Source: an uncultured Muribaculaceae bacterium
Lineage (GTDB): Bacteria; Bacteroidota; Bacteroidia; Bacteroidales; Muribaculaceae
Length of the DNA: 64,000 nt
Direction of reading: 5' to 3'
Assembly: GCA_947629175.1 (NCBI GenBank)
Contig: CANRCT010000007.1
Coordinates: forward strand, 1-64,000
Shown: one piece after another, positions 19,236 to 29,500 of the stretch
How positions within the stretch are numbered: position 1 is the first letter of the stretch
Layout: each line of letters begins with the position of its first letter
Notes under the pieces: generated by a model
What the model was told of the DNA's origin: nothing
Database searches by the model: none
What the model saw: only the letters and a program-made list of their open reading frames with translations
Translations under genes and position numbers: made by a program

Positions 19236-19272
19236 TTTGCAAAGATAGTGATTTTTGGCTATTTTTGTCAAA
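19236..19272. promoter_or_regulatory. Overlapping divergent promoters of the two sulfatases
   Basis: Plus: TTTG(19236-39)-N20-TATTTTTG(19260-67). Minus: TTTG(19272-69)-N21-TATCTTTG(19247-40). Confidence 0.65.
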
Positions 19273-19287
19273 ACGATTAATGAATCT

Positions 19288-20784
19288 ATGGATACTTTAA
19301 GGATTGCGGCCGGAATCATGGCCGCGGGAGCGATGGCGGCTTCGGCGGCCGACAAGAGCCCGAACATAATTTATATCATGTGTGACGACATGGGCTACGG
19401 TGATCTCGGCTGCTACGGCCAGAAATATATTTCCACGCCCAATATCGATTCTCTCGCACGGCAGGGCGTGAGATTCACGCAGGCATATGCGGGAAGTCCG
19501 GTCAGCGCGCCCTCGCGTGCGTCGCTGATGACCGGACAGCATTCCGGCCACTGCGAGGTGCGCGGCAACAAGGAGTACTGGCCCGGCACCGACACCGTCA
19601 TGTATGGCTCGAATGTCGATTTTTCCCGGGTCGGTCAGCATCCCTATGATCCTGAGCACGTGATACTGCCTGAAATCATGAAAGACCGCGGATATGCCAC
19701 CGGCATGTTCGGCAAGTGGGCCGGCGGCTACGAGGGCTCGCCGTCGACGCCCGACAAGCGGGGCATTGATGAGTTCTACGGCTACATATGCCAGTTTCAG
19801 GCCCATCTCTATTATCCCAATTTCCTCAACCGCTATCGTCCGGCCCTGGGCGATACGGCCACGGTGCGAGTGGTGATGGAAGAGAATATCAAGTATCCGA
19901 TGTATGGCGACGACTATCTGAAGCGTCCGCAGTATTCGGCCGACATGATCCACCGTGAGGCGATGGACTGGCTCGACCGTCAGACGCCCGACAAACCGTT
20001 TATGGGGATTTTCACTTACACTCTGCCTCATGCCGAACTCGTGCAGCCCAACGATTCGCTGCTTAAGGGCTACAAGAAGCAGTTCTTTATCGACAAGACG
20101 TGGGGCGGCCAGGAGGGTTCGCGATACAATGCCACGGTCAATACACACGCCCAGTTTGCGGCGATGATCAGCCGTCTCGACGCGTATGTGGGCGAGATAA
20201 TGGCCAAGCTCGACGAGAAGGGGCTTGCCGACAATACGATCGTGGTGTTCACCTCCGACAATGGCCCTCATGAGGAGGGCGGAGCCGATCCTGAATTCTT
20301 CGGACGCGACGGCAAGCTGCGCGGCCTCAAGCGTTCATGCCACGAGGGCGGTATACGCGTGCCCTTCATTGTCCGCTGGCCCGGAGTTGTCGAGCCCGGA
20401 CGCGAGAGCGACCATCAGCTTGCGTTCTACGATGTGCTTCCGACTTTCTGTGAGATAGCCGGCACTACGCCGGGCCGTTACTCGTCGGGTAAGGAAAATG
20501 AATTCGACGGCATATCTTTCCTGCCCGAACTTACAGGCCGCGGCAGGCAGCCGAAGCATGATTTCCTTTACTGGGAATTCCAGGAGACCAATCAGATCGG
20601 TGTCCGTCAGGGCGACTGGAAGCTGATCGTGAAGCGCGGCATTCCCGAGCTCTACAATCTCGCCGAGGATATCCATGAGGATCATGATGTGGCGGCGGAG
20701 CATCCCGAGATAGTGAAGCAATTGGTCGAGATCGTGCGCCGCGAGCACACTCCCAACCCCTACTTCAAAGTCACGATCCCCTGA
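19288..20784 (+). CDS. Sulfatase (Ser-type arylsulfatase)
   Basis: NIIYIMCDDMGYGDLGCYGQKYISTPNIDSLA; S-A-P-S-R-A-S-L-M-T-G motif. Confidence 0.92.
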   Translation: MDTLRIAAGIMAAGAMAASAADKSPNIIYIMCDDMGYGDLGCYGQKYISTPNIDSLARQGVRFTQAYAGSPVSAPSRASLMTGQHSGHCEVRGNKEYWPGTDTVMYGSNVDFSRVGQHPYDPEHVILPEIMKDRGYATGMFGKWAGGYEGSPSTPDKRGIDEFYGYICQFQAHLYYPNFLNRYRPALGDTATVRVVMEENIKYPMYGDDYLKRPQYSADMIHREAMDWLDRQTPDKPFMGIFTYTLPHAELVQPNDSLLKGYKKQFFIDKTWGGQEGSRYNATVNTHAQFAAMISRLDAYVGEIMAKLDEKGLADNTIVVFTSDNGPHEEGGADPEFFGRDGKLRGLKRSCHEGGIRVPFIVRWPGVVEPGRESDHQLAFYDVLPTFCEIAGTTPGRYSSGKENEFDGISFLPELTGRGRQPKHDFLYWEFQETNQIGVRQGDWKLIVKRGIPELYNLAEDIHEDHDVAAEHPEIVKQLVEIVRREHTPNPYFKVTIP

Positions 20785-21768
20785 TCAGGACTGTTTTCTG
20801 CCCTCCGCCGGCGCTACAGGCGTTTTTAATAACGCCTTAGCCAGAGCGCATCCTCCTTGGCCGGCTATGATGACGGCGAGACGGATGAGCTGCAGCCGCA
20901 GTCTGACGGATCTTCTTCCGACGGCTTCGAGCGTAGTGCGTGCAAGCCGTTCGGACAGTTCCGGCTCGCCCTCGCGGGCGTAGAGGCCGGAGAGTATCAT
21001 TGCCTTGGCGTCGATCCATATTGTCTCAGACTCTATGTCGGTGTGGCGCAACGCCCGGCGGCATGCGTAGAGCGCGCGCCCTCTTGCATCGTGGTTGTCG
21101 GCCATGCGCCGGCCGGTCACAGACTGCTCTGACGGGTGGATGATAACACGCGGCTCACCCCTCAGATAGCCGACGACGGGCTTGCGGGCGAGCAGCCGGA
21201 CGCCGAGCTCAAGATCGTTCCAGCATTCCAGCGTCTCGTCCCAGCCGCCGATTTCGCGCAGCAGGTCGGTGCGCACAGCATAGCGCTGGGTGGCCAGGGC
21301 GGCATGCAGTATGTGTCCGCGCAGCAGGTTTTCGTCGTCGACGCTCTTCAGTGTCGTCCATCCGTCATCGTCCAGGATGCTGACGTCCCACCGCAGCAGG
21401 TCGGTATCGGGATGCTGGCGCAGCCATGCGTCGACCTGGGTCAGATGGTCGGGAAGCATCTCGTCGTCGGAGTCGAAGTGAAGGGTGAAGGGGGTGTCGA
21501 CCATGGCGAGCGCGGCGTTGCGCGCCCTGGCGGCTCCGGGCCGGGGTTCGCTGACAATCTTTACGGATATGCCCTCAGGAGCCACCCGCTCTTTCCATTC
21601 CTCGATGATGCGTGGCGCGGCGTCGGTCGATCCGTTGTCGGCTATGACCACACGGAGCGGGCGGAGAGTCTGGCGCCGGATGGAGCGGAGCGTGCGCGGA
21701 AGCAGATCGGCGCGGTCGCGCACCGGCATTACTATTGTTATCAGAGGTTCGACGGTCGGCTGGTCCAT
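20785..21768 (-). CDS. Glycosyltransferase family 2
   Basis: ITIVMPVRDRADLLPRTLRSIRRQTLRPLRVVIADNGSTD...FDSDDEMLPDHL. Confidence 0.9.
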   Translation of the reverse strand: MDQPTVEPLITIVMPVRDRADLLPRTLRSIRRQTLRPLRVVIADNGSTDAAPRIIEEWKERVAPEGISVKIVSEPRPGAARARNAALAMVDTPFTLHFDSDDEMLPDHLTQVDAWLRQHPDTDLLRWDVSILDDDGWTTLKSVDDENLLRGHILHAALATQRYAVRTDLLREIGGWDETLECWNDLELGVRLLARKPVVGYLRGEPRVIIHPSEQSVTGRRMADNHDARGRALYACRRALRHTDIESETIWIDAKAMILSGLYAREGEPELSERLARTTLEAVGRRSVRLRLQLIRLAVIIAGQGGCALAKALLKTPVAPAEGRKQS

Positions 21769-21886
21769 GTTGACGGCGGTAGGTTGATGTGTATAAATGA
21801 ATAGCCATCGCAGCCATAACGCCCGGCCGGCGTAGTGGCTGCGATGGTGGTTGGTCTATGCTTTTTTATCTGTTGGCAGTCGCGGT

Positions 21887-22477
21887 TCAGTTGGCCTTGT
21901 CTACCTTGTTGTAGCGGGCGTTGAGGCCTTCGATCACCTCGTTGGTGATGTCGAGCGCCGGATTGAAATACACTCCCGAGTGGCGGTAGAGTATTGCGTC
22001 GTAGCCCTTGGTGGCGTTGTAGATCTTGATGAAGTTCTCGATCGAGTCGTTGAGCTGACGCTGCTGCTCGGCCATCTCCTGGTCGGTGGTGCTCTGCAGG
22101 CTTGCCATGTAGGCCTGTGCGTCCTGCTGCATCTTGTTGAGTTTGTTCATGTCGGCCTCGTAGCTTGCCTGCGAGAGGTAGCCGTTGGAGCGGTACTTCT
22201 GCTCTATCTGTGCGGCGAAGCGCTGTATTTCGGCGCTCTTGTTCTGCTGGGTGCTCTCAAGCTTGCTGATAGCGCGGATGGCGATATCCTTGAAGTCTTT
22301 TGCGAGGTTGTAGTGGGTGGTGATCGAGTCGGCGTCGATAAAGCGGATGTTCATCGTCGGGGCCTTGGCCTCTGCTGTCGGATCGGCGGTTGTCGCTGCT
22401 GTTCCGGCGCCCTTGTCGGCGCACGAGAAAGCTGCGAGACTCATGAAGATAGCTAACGGTAAAGCCGTTTTTTTCAT
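21887..22477 (-). CDS. OmpH/Skp-family periplasmic chaperone-like protein
   Basis: Lipobox-like SLAAFSC, coiled-coil Skp-like region; start at MKKTALPL. Confidence 0.75.
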   Translation of the reverse strand: MKKTALPLAIFMSLAAFSCADKGAGTAATTADPTAEAKAPTMNIRFIDADSITTHYNLAKDFKDIAIRAISKLESTQQNKSAEIQRFAAQIEQKYRSNGYLSQASYEADMNKLNKMQQDAQAYMASLQSTTDQEMAEQQRQLNDSIENFIKIYNATKGYDAILYRHSGVYFNPALDITNEVIEGLNARYNKVDKAN

Positions 22478-22506
22478 TTCTTGATATGAGGTTAATTTAA
22501 GATTTT

Positions 22507-22680
22507 TCACTGTGTCGGTTGCGACGGGCCGCCTGATCCGTCCTTCCGGCTGTGGTGCCGGGATGCCGCCGGACGATGGTGGTGTGATGGGAACCGGCCC
22601 CCCTTGACCGTGAGCACTCTCACGGCGAGAAGCAGCCCCGCCACTAATACCAATACCACTGTCAGGAGCACTGTTTTCAT
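22507..22680 (-). CDS. Small membrane protein with VKGGRFPS motif
   Basis: MKTVLLTVVLVLVAGLLLAVRVLTVKGGRFPSHHH; upstream TATATTTG box. Confidence 0.55.
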   Translation of the reverse strand: MKTVLLTVVLVLVAGLLLAVRVLTVKGGRFPSHHHRPAASRHHSRKDGSGGPSQPTQ

Positions 22681-22881
22681 AGGTCGGTCGCGGTTTCGCA
22701 GTGCAAATATAGGAAAGGTCTGCAAATTATTTGCAATGTGTCGATTTTATTTTGTAATTTAGTGTGCGGTTTGGCTCGAATTTTAACATTCTTTGCCAAA
22801 AAGCTACATCTCTTGACGCTCAAACAGGCGCGGGAGACTGCTGCGACATCAATTACAAACCTATAAAAGACTATCTGCGAC

Positions 22882-24342
22882 ATGACAGTGAAAGAACTCG
22901 AACCCAAAAGGGTTTTTGAAATCTTCGACCAGATCACGAAGGTGCCCCGTCCCTCGAAGAAAGAGGAGAAAATACGCCAGTATCTGCTCGATTTCGCCAA
23001 GAGCCACAATCTTGAGGCAAAGACTGATAAGGTGGGCAATGTGGTGATAAAGGCGCCGGCTACACCCGGACATGAGAATGCCCCGACAGTCATTCTGCAG
23101 GGACATATGGATATGGTGTGCGAGAGCAACGACAAGTCGTTTGACTTCGAGCATACTCCCATCACCACTGTGGTCGACGGCGACTGGGTGCGCGCCGAGG
23201 GCACTACGCTCGGAGCCGACAACGGTATCGGCGTGGCTGCCGCGCTGGCCGTGATGACCGACCCCGACGCCGTGCACGGCCCGCTTGAAGCGCTCGTCAC
23301 GGTCGACGAGGAGACCGGCATGACCGGCGCTTTCGGACTCGAAGGCGACATGATCACCGGATCGATACTCCTCAACCTCGACTCGGAGGACGACGCCGAG
23401 ATCTTCGTAGGCTGCGCCGGAGGCGTCGACACGGTGTGCACGTTCACCTATAACCGCTCGTTCGCTCCCAAGGATTTTACCTATTTCAAGATTGATATCG
23501 CCAAGGGTCAGGGCGGACACTCGGGTGGCGACATCCACCTCGGCCGCGCCAACGCCAACAAGCTTCTGGCCCGCATACTCTTCAATCTCGGCAAGAAATA
23601 TGAACTGTCGCTCGCAGAGATCGACGGCGGCAATCTGCGCAACGCCATTCCGCGCGCAGCTCATGCCGTAGTAGGCGTCCACACCTCCAAGAAAGAGGAT
23701 GTACGCGTGGCTATCAACCATTTCATCGCCGATATCGAGAACGAGTATGCCGATCTTGAGCCGACTCTCGAGATCACGATGGAAAGCGTCGACAAGCCTG
23801 ATTTCTGCATCGACTCCGACACCACTATAAAGCTTATCGAGTCGATCTACAGCGCGCCCCACGGCGTAGTGTCGATGAGCCGTGTGATGCCCGGTCTGGT
23901 AGAGACATCCACCAACCTGGCCTCCGTGAAAATGAAGGAGGGCAACGAGGTCGTTGTCACCACCTCGCAGCGCAGTTCCGTCGACTCGCGCAAGTGGGAT
24001 ATCGCCAATCAGGTGGAGGCTCTCTTCACTCTGGCCGGCGCCAAGGTGAAGCACGGCGAGGGCTATCCCGGATGGGCTCCCAACCTCGACTCGCCGATCA
24101 TGAAGATCGCCAGCGACGCTTACCGCGAACTCTACGGCGTGACGCCCGCCATCAAGGCTATCCACGCCGGTCTGGAGTGCGGCCTCTTCCTTGAGAAGTT
24201 CCCGCATCTCGACATGGTGTCGTTCGGCCCCACGCTGCAGGGTGTCCACTCTCCTTCGGAGCGGATGTATATCCCCGCCGTAGAGCGTTTCTACGGGCAG
24301 CTGAAGCTCACGCTCCAGAAGGTCGCTGACCTGAAGAAATAA
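22882..24342 (+). CDS. pepD: Aminoacyl-histidine dipeptidase
   Basis: VILQGHMDMVCESN, GTTLGADNGIGVAAALAVM, GGHSGGDIHLGRANANK. Confidence 0.93.
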   Translation: MTVKELEPKRVFEIFDQITKVPRPSKKEEKIRQYLLDFAKSHNLEAKTDKVGNVVIKAPATPGHENAPTVILQGHMDMVCESNDKSFDFEHTPITTVVDGDWVRAEGTTLGADNGIGVAAALAVMTDPDAVHGPLEALVTVDEETGMTGAFGLEGDMITGSILLNLDSEDDAEIFVGCAGGVDTVCTFTYNRSFAPKDFTYFKIDIAKGQGGHSGGDIHLGRANANKLLARILFNLGKKYELSLAEIDGGNLRNAIPRAAHAVVGVHTSKKEDVRVAINHFIADIENEYADLEPTLEITMESVDKPDFCIDSDTTIKLIESIYSAPHGVVSMSRVMPGLVETSTNLASVKMKEGNEVVVTTSQRSSVDSRKWDIANQVEALFTLAGAKVKHGEGYPGWAPNLDSPIMKIASDAYRELYGVTPAIKAIHAGLECGLFLEKFPHLDMVSFGPTLQGVHSPSERMYIPAVERFYGQLKLTLQKVADLKK

Positions 24343-24365
24343 CAGGCGCCCCAATCCCATAAAAT

Positions 24366-24402
24366 CTGCGCCCGCGGAAGCCTCTCCTTCCCGCGGGCGC
24401 AG
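24366..24402 (+). terminator. pepD terminator hairpin
   Basis: ctgcgcccgcgg/ccgcgggcgcag. Confidence 0.85.
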
Positions 24403-24411
24403 TGTTTATCA

Positions 24412-24459
24412 GCTATCGTAGCTATGGTAGCTATTTTAGCTATTGTAGCTATCTTAGCT
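24412..24459 (+). repeat. 9-nt tandem repeat array (GCTATNNTA), 5 units plus partial
   Basis: gctatcgta gctatggta gctatttta gctattgta gctatctta gct. Confidence 0.9.
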
Positions 24460-24460
24460 C

Positions 24461-24883
24461 TTAAAAAATGAGTGTGCGCGATCCGTCGCTGTTCACTCTG
24501 ATCTCCACCCGCAGGGTGTCGTCGGGCAGCAGCGGCTCTATCCGTTCGGCCCATTCGAGGAAGCAGAGCGAGCCGGAGTAGAAGTAGTCGTCGAGTCCGA
24601 GGTCGAGGGCCTCCTCCATGCTTTCTATGCGGTAGAGGTCGAAGTGGTAGATCGGGAGCGGCGTAGCCCCCTTGTACTCGTTGATGATGGCGAATGTAGG
24701 CGAGGCTGTCACGTCGTCGGCCACGCCTAATGTCCGGCACAGGGCCGATATCAGCGTGGTCTTGCCCGCGCCCATCTCTCCGTCGAAAGCCACCACCGTG
24801 GCTCCGCGCTGTCGCAGTTCGTCGGCCAGGCGCGCCGCTGCGCTGTCGAGGTCGGCGAGTGTCGGTATCTCTATTGTAGTCAT
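24461..24883 (-). CDS. tsaE: tRNA threonylcarbamoyladenosine biosynthesis ATPase TsaE
   Basis: GEMGAGKTTLISALCRTLG, SPTFAIINEY, HFDLYRI. Confidence 0.93.
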   Translation of the reverse strand: MTTIEIPTLADLDSAAARLADELRQRGATVVAFDGEMGAGKTTLISALCRTLGVADDVTASPTFAIINEYKGATPLPIYHFDLYRIESMEEALDLGLDDYFYSGSLCFLEWAERIEPLLPDDTLRVEIRVNSDGSRTLIF

Positions 24884-26451
24884 GTCGTTTTCGGTATGAG
24901 TGTCACTAAAGGCACGAGCATCTCCTCCATCGAGATGCCTCCGTGCTGAAATGTCCCGCGGTAATATTGCGCATAATGGTTGAAATTGTTGGGATAGGCG
25001 AAGAAGTCGCGTCCGGTTGCGAAGACGTATTCCTCTCCGATCCGTTTTACGGGGAGCCCGATTTCGGCCGGACGGTCGGCCACCATCACTTCACGGGCGT
25101 TGTAGTCCATGCCGCGGCCCGCTTTGTAGCGAAGGTTGGTGGTGAGCGTGCGGTCGCCGACGATGCGCTGCGGGGTGGTCACACGGATGGTGCCGTGGTC
25201 GGTGGCGAGCACCACCTTGCGGCCCGTGGCGGCCATGCGGCTGAACATTTCGAGCGTGGGGGAGTGGCGCAGCCACGACTCCGTGATCGAGAGATATGCG
25301 GCGTCAGTGGAGGCGAGCTCGCGCACCGTGCGCGATTCGGTGCGGGCGTGCGACAGCATGTCGATGAAGTTGATCACCACGGCGTTGAGCCGGCATGCCT
25401 CCTTGTCGGCCATCGAGGCGATGAACTCTTCGCACCCTTCGGAGTCGAATATCTTCGAGTAGCTGAATCTTTCGCGAAGCCCGTAGCGTTCGAGCTGCAT
25501 GGCGAGAAGCCGCTCCTCGGCCGGATTTTTCGACTCCTCCGCGTCCTCCTCCACCCACAGATCGGGCCACCGGCGCTTTATCTCCGAGGGCATCATGCCA
25601 GCGAATATGGCATTGCGGGCATATTGTGTCGAAGTGGGAAGTATAGACATCGAAAGGGTCTCGTCGCTGAAGGTGAAGAGATTGGTCAGCAGTGATTTCA
25701 GCGTCAGCCACTGGTCGAGCCTGAAATTGTCGATCACCACCAGCCACATCGGTTCCTCTTTAAGAAGAGGTATCACCCGCGCCCCGATCAGCCCCGGACT
25801 CGTCAGTTTCTCGCTGAGCAGAAGGTCGCGGTAGTTGCGGCGTATGTATTTTGCAAATACGGAGTTGGCCTCGTCGACCTGCGTGGCCAGTATCGAGGCC
25901 ATCTCGGCAGTGTCGGCCTGCAGCGTATGGGTCTGCGCGGAGAGCTCTGTCTGCCAGTAGACGAGGCGACGGTAGAGATCTTTCCAGTCGTCGAGCGACG
26001 CGCACTGCGCTATCCCTGCCGATATGGCTGCGAACTCGGAGCGGTAGCCCGATGTCGACGTGTCGGCCACCAGCCGGCGCCCGTCGAGTATCTTCTTTAT
26101 CGACAGCAGTATCTGGTTGGGGTTGACAGGCTTTATCAGGTAGTCGGCTATGCGGGAGCCGATAGCCCGCTCCATGATGTTCTCCTCCTCGCTTTTGGTG
26201 ATCATGATGACCGGCAGCTGCGGATGCTGCTGCTTGATCTGCTGGAGCGTCTGGAGGCCGGTGATGCCCGGCATATGTTCGTCGAGTATCACCAGATCGT
26301 AGTCAGAAGCTGCAAGAGCCTCGATGGCGTCGGATCCGGAGCAGACGGTGGCAAGTTCATACCCCTTGCCCTCCAGAAACATTATGTGGGGCCTGAGCAT
26401 GTCTATCTCGTCGTCGGCCCAGAGTATTCGCGGTTGGCGGTTGTTAGTCAT
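24880..26451 (-). CDS. porX: PorX-like response regulator with PglZ/alkaline-phosphatase-like domain (T9SS regulator)
   Basis: N-terminal receiver domain (ILWADDEIDML...LVILDEHMPG) fused to PglZ-like domain; start at MTNNRQPRILW. Confidence 0.88.
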   Translation of the reverse strand: MTNNRQPRILWADDEIDMLRPHIMFLEGKGYELATVCSGSDAIEALAASDYDLVILDEHMPGITGLQTLQQIKQQHPQLPVIMITKSEEENIMERAIGSRIADYLIKPVNPNQILLSIKKILDGRRLVADTSTSGYRSEFAAISAGIAQCASLDDWKDLYRRLVYWQTELSAQTHTLQADTAEMASILATQVDEANSVFAKYIRRNYRDLLLSEKLTSPGLIGARVIPLLKEEPMWLVVIDNFRLDQWLTLKSLLTNLFTFSDETLSMSILPTSTQYARNAIFAGMMPSEIKRRWPDLWVEEDAEESKNPAEERLLAMQLERYGLRERFSYSKIFDSEGCEEFIASMADKEACRLNAVVINFIDMLSHARTESRTVRELASTDAAYLSITESWLRHSPTLEMFSRMAATGRKVVLATDHGTIRVTTPQRIVGDRTLTTNLRYKAGRGMDYNAREVMVADRPAEIGLPVKRIGEEYVFATGRDFFAYPNNFNHYAQYYRGTFQHGGISMEEMLVPLVTLIPKTT

Positions 26452-26525
26452 TTGGAGCAAAATTAGTGAAATTCCCGGTAATCGGCAAATCGCGTCCATA
26501 CCGGAGGATTCCGATCTCAAAAATC

Positions 26526-26563
26526 AGCGGGGCCGCAGCGCGCTCTGCGCCGCGGCCCCGCGG
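26526..26563. terminator. GC-rich hairpin downstream of giant gene 1
   Basis: cggggccgc...gcggccccg. Confidence 0.7.
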
Positions 26564-26591
26564 GGATAAAGGGATAGGTGAAATTTTCGGT

Positions 26592-29500
26592 TTATTTTAC
26601 AAGCACCTTGGTAGAGCTTCCGTCGGGGATGACCACGATGTAGATGCCCTTGCGGAGGCCTTCGGGGCGCACCTGGCGTCCGGCAGTGTCGTAGATGCGG
26701 CTGCCGGCGGGAGCTACGATGCTGTCGCCTTCGACTCTGACGGCTTTAGGGGCCTCATCCTCTCCGATGCCGTCGATTCCGGTAATGCCCGGGTTGACCC
26801 ATACGCTCACTTCGGCAACGACGCCGGGCTTCTTGCCGTTTTCCACGAGTACGGCCATCACGAGAGTGCTCTCGGTGACGTCGAAGGGCTTGTCATACTT
26901 CGTCCATCCGTCGGGGAATGTCTTTCCGGCGTCGGTGGTGTAGTAGATCTCGTAGCCGGGGGCTGCGGCTCCGTCAGGCTCAATCTTTACGAGCACCTTA
27001 GCGGGATCGCTGTCGTCGAGGCTGAACTTCACGCGTCCGCTGACTGTCGGATCGGGCTCCGAGGGCTGTTCGGGCTGCTGGGGCTGCGCGGCAGGCACGG
27101 TGATGTAGGCGCGTGCTATTGATCCGGGTTCGCAGCCGTTCTCAATGAGGATAGCCTTGACGGTGGCGCTTTCAGTCAGGTCGAACGGAGCGGTGTAAAG
27201 AGTGGATGCGGCGGTGGGGTTGGTGCCGTCGGTGGTGTAGCGGATGGCGTAGGAACCTTCGGCGAGATCGGCTGACGGACGCAGGGCGACGCTCACCTTG
27301 CCGCCCTCAGGGGCCGGAGTGGCGGTGAACTCTATGTCGCCGCTGACGGTCACTTTCTCAAGGGTCAGATGGGTGTGGACGCTCTCGGTCATTCCGGGGG
27401 CCACAGCTTTGGCGTGGATCATGCAGCCGGTCTCCACGGCTATCGGGCTGAAGTATTCGAACCACTCCTCGTTGTCGAACGAATAGTAGATCCGTGCGTC
27501 GCGCACATTGTCGGCCGAGAAGCTTACGGCGGCCATGTCGGTGAAGCGGGCCTGAAACTCGTTTTCGGATGTCTCTGTCATTGTCAGCGCGCCCTGCACG
27601 TCAACGCTGACGGCCGGAGTGCGCACCAGATGGATCGCCGATACGGGCCAGAGCTCTACCTCGGGCTCGTCGGCCGCGCCGGCAGCCTCGCCGAGCATCA
27701 CGAAGCCTGTGATGTCGTAGGCCTCGCCGTCGGCGAAGTCAAGATCTGTGTCGGTGAGATTGCCCTGTGCATCGGTCTCCTGTATCTTCACGTCGCCGAG
27801 ATTGCCGTTCATGAGCGGGTGGCTCTGGCTGCCGTCGAGTGTCGTGATAGTGAACGGCGCTCCGGCGGCGCGGGCCGTCACGGCCTTGGCGGTCACATTG
27901 CTTACGGTGACGAGGCGCCGTGCGCTGGCGGCTGTCAGTGCGTTCACCTGGTCGGGTTTCACTGTGATCTGCTCGCTTTGTGCGATGTCGTCGGGAGCTA
28001 TGGCCTCGGGGGTGTCATAGTGGCTTGCGTCGGCCATGATGTTGCCGTTGGCGTCAGTGCTCTTCACTGCCAGCAGATGCTGCAGATAGCTTCCGGCGGG
28101 ATATTTGTCGGTATCCCATCCGCCCTCTCTGTAGACGGGGAGGAAGTGTCCCACGGGGCCTGCCACGAACAGATAGTCGCCGCCGGCGGCCACGATCTGC
28201 AGCTTGCTCGTGAAGCGGTAGGTCATTCCCTCGCGGCCTGCGCGCAGGAAGTTGAGGATGTATTGCACTTCGCTGACGGCGTTTCTGAACGTCATGCTCT
28301 TCTCTTCAGTCGGGTTGAGTCCCGGAGCGGCTGCAAACGCGCGTATGACGGCGTCGTCAGTCAGTTCGATCTCGGCTCTGGAGGCGTCGACGCGGGTGCG
28401 GCCATCCACGTTGTTGCGCGGGTCGGTGCCGTCGGCGGTGTAGTATATGGCTACGGTCTCGCCCTGCGCCGGAGTGTAATTGATCACGGCTTTGCCCTGT
28501 ACGAAGTGCTGTATGCCGTCGATCACCTGTCCGTCGCCCTCGAAGCTGATGCCCAGTTCGCCGGTCAGGCTGTTGGCGGCGGTGAAGTCTGTCGGAGCGA
28601 ATGCGTAGCCTACGGTGCCGTCAGACTTGTCGTCGCGCACCACTACGCCGCTGATGGTAAAGCCTTCGCCCTCCTTCCACATCGTGTGCCATCCCTGCGT
28701 GCGGGGGAATACATCGAATGTCAGCGCAGGCTCGTTTTTGATGTCGAGCGTGTAGGCGTAGTCGGATACGTCGGATCCGGTGCGCTTCACGCGGACATTG
28801 CGCAGCTCCACGTAGGTCATGCGCTGATCCTCGCCGAAGGCCACTTTGGAGTAGTGGCTGTCGGAGGCGGCGTCGACGTAGTTCACGTCGATCACCTCGG
28901 GCTTGAAATCATTCTGATCCGTGGCTTTGCCGGCGTACTTGAATGTGCGGGCGTAGCCGGAGGAGTTGCTGATGATGTTGCCGCTGAGCTTCATGCCGTC
29001 GTGGCCCACGAGAGCGAAGTTCTCTATGATGTCGCCCGCTTCGAGGCCGCGCATGGTGGTTCCGTCGTTGAACTGCGGGTTGCTCCAGCCGTTTTCGTTG
29101 TAGATGAGCAGGTATTTCATGGCGGGATCCGTGGCAGCGGCGTCGTTGCAGTCGCTCACGTAGAGATAATAGTCGGTGGTCTTGCGGATCACGGCCCGGC
29201 CTTTGAGGCGGTAATAGTGCTCCGAGCCGTCATATCCGGCCTCGGCGCGGCGGTCGATCTCAGCCTGCTTGAACCCGGCTATTGAGTTGACTTCATCTGC
29301 TTCATGGCGCGTGATCTTCACCTTGGCGGGCCGCAGGCTCTCCATGCCGTTGACGCGGGCGCAGACGGCCAGATATGTGGTGGCGTTCTTTTCGAGCGGC
29401 AGCTTGAACGTGCCTTTTTTACCGGTTACCGTAACACCTGTGTCGTCGGGTTTGGCCTGGTCGAGAAGTTCGGAAGAGGCCGCTGTCTTGAACAGGAAAG

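Noticed and set aside
22861-24360. 499-aa minus-strand ORF covering pepD
   Set aside because: Antisense shadow of a well-supported pepD; Leu/His/Gly-rich low-information composition.
24412-24459. CRISPR-like short repeat array
   Set aside because: 9-nt units without spacers; no cas genes in the window.
24291-24740. 149-aa ORF including AKIATIAKIATIATIA
   Set aside because: The peptide repeat is produced by the 9-nt intergenic array and the ORF overlaps tsaE and pepD ends in another frame.
27369-29285. 638-aa plus-strand ORF inside giant gene 1
   Set aside because: Antisense shadow of the giant gene; similar shadow (34138-36306) in the paralog follows from shared coding sequence, not independent selection.
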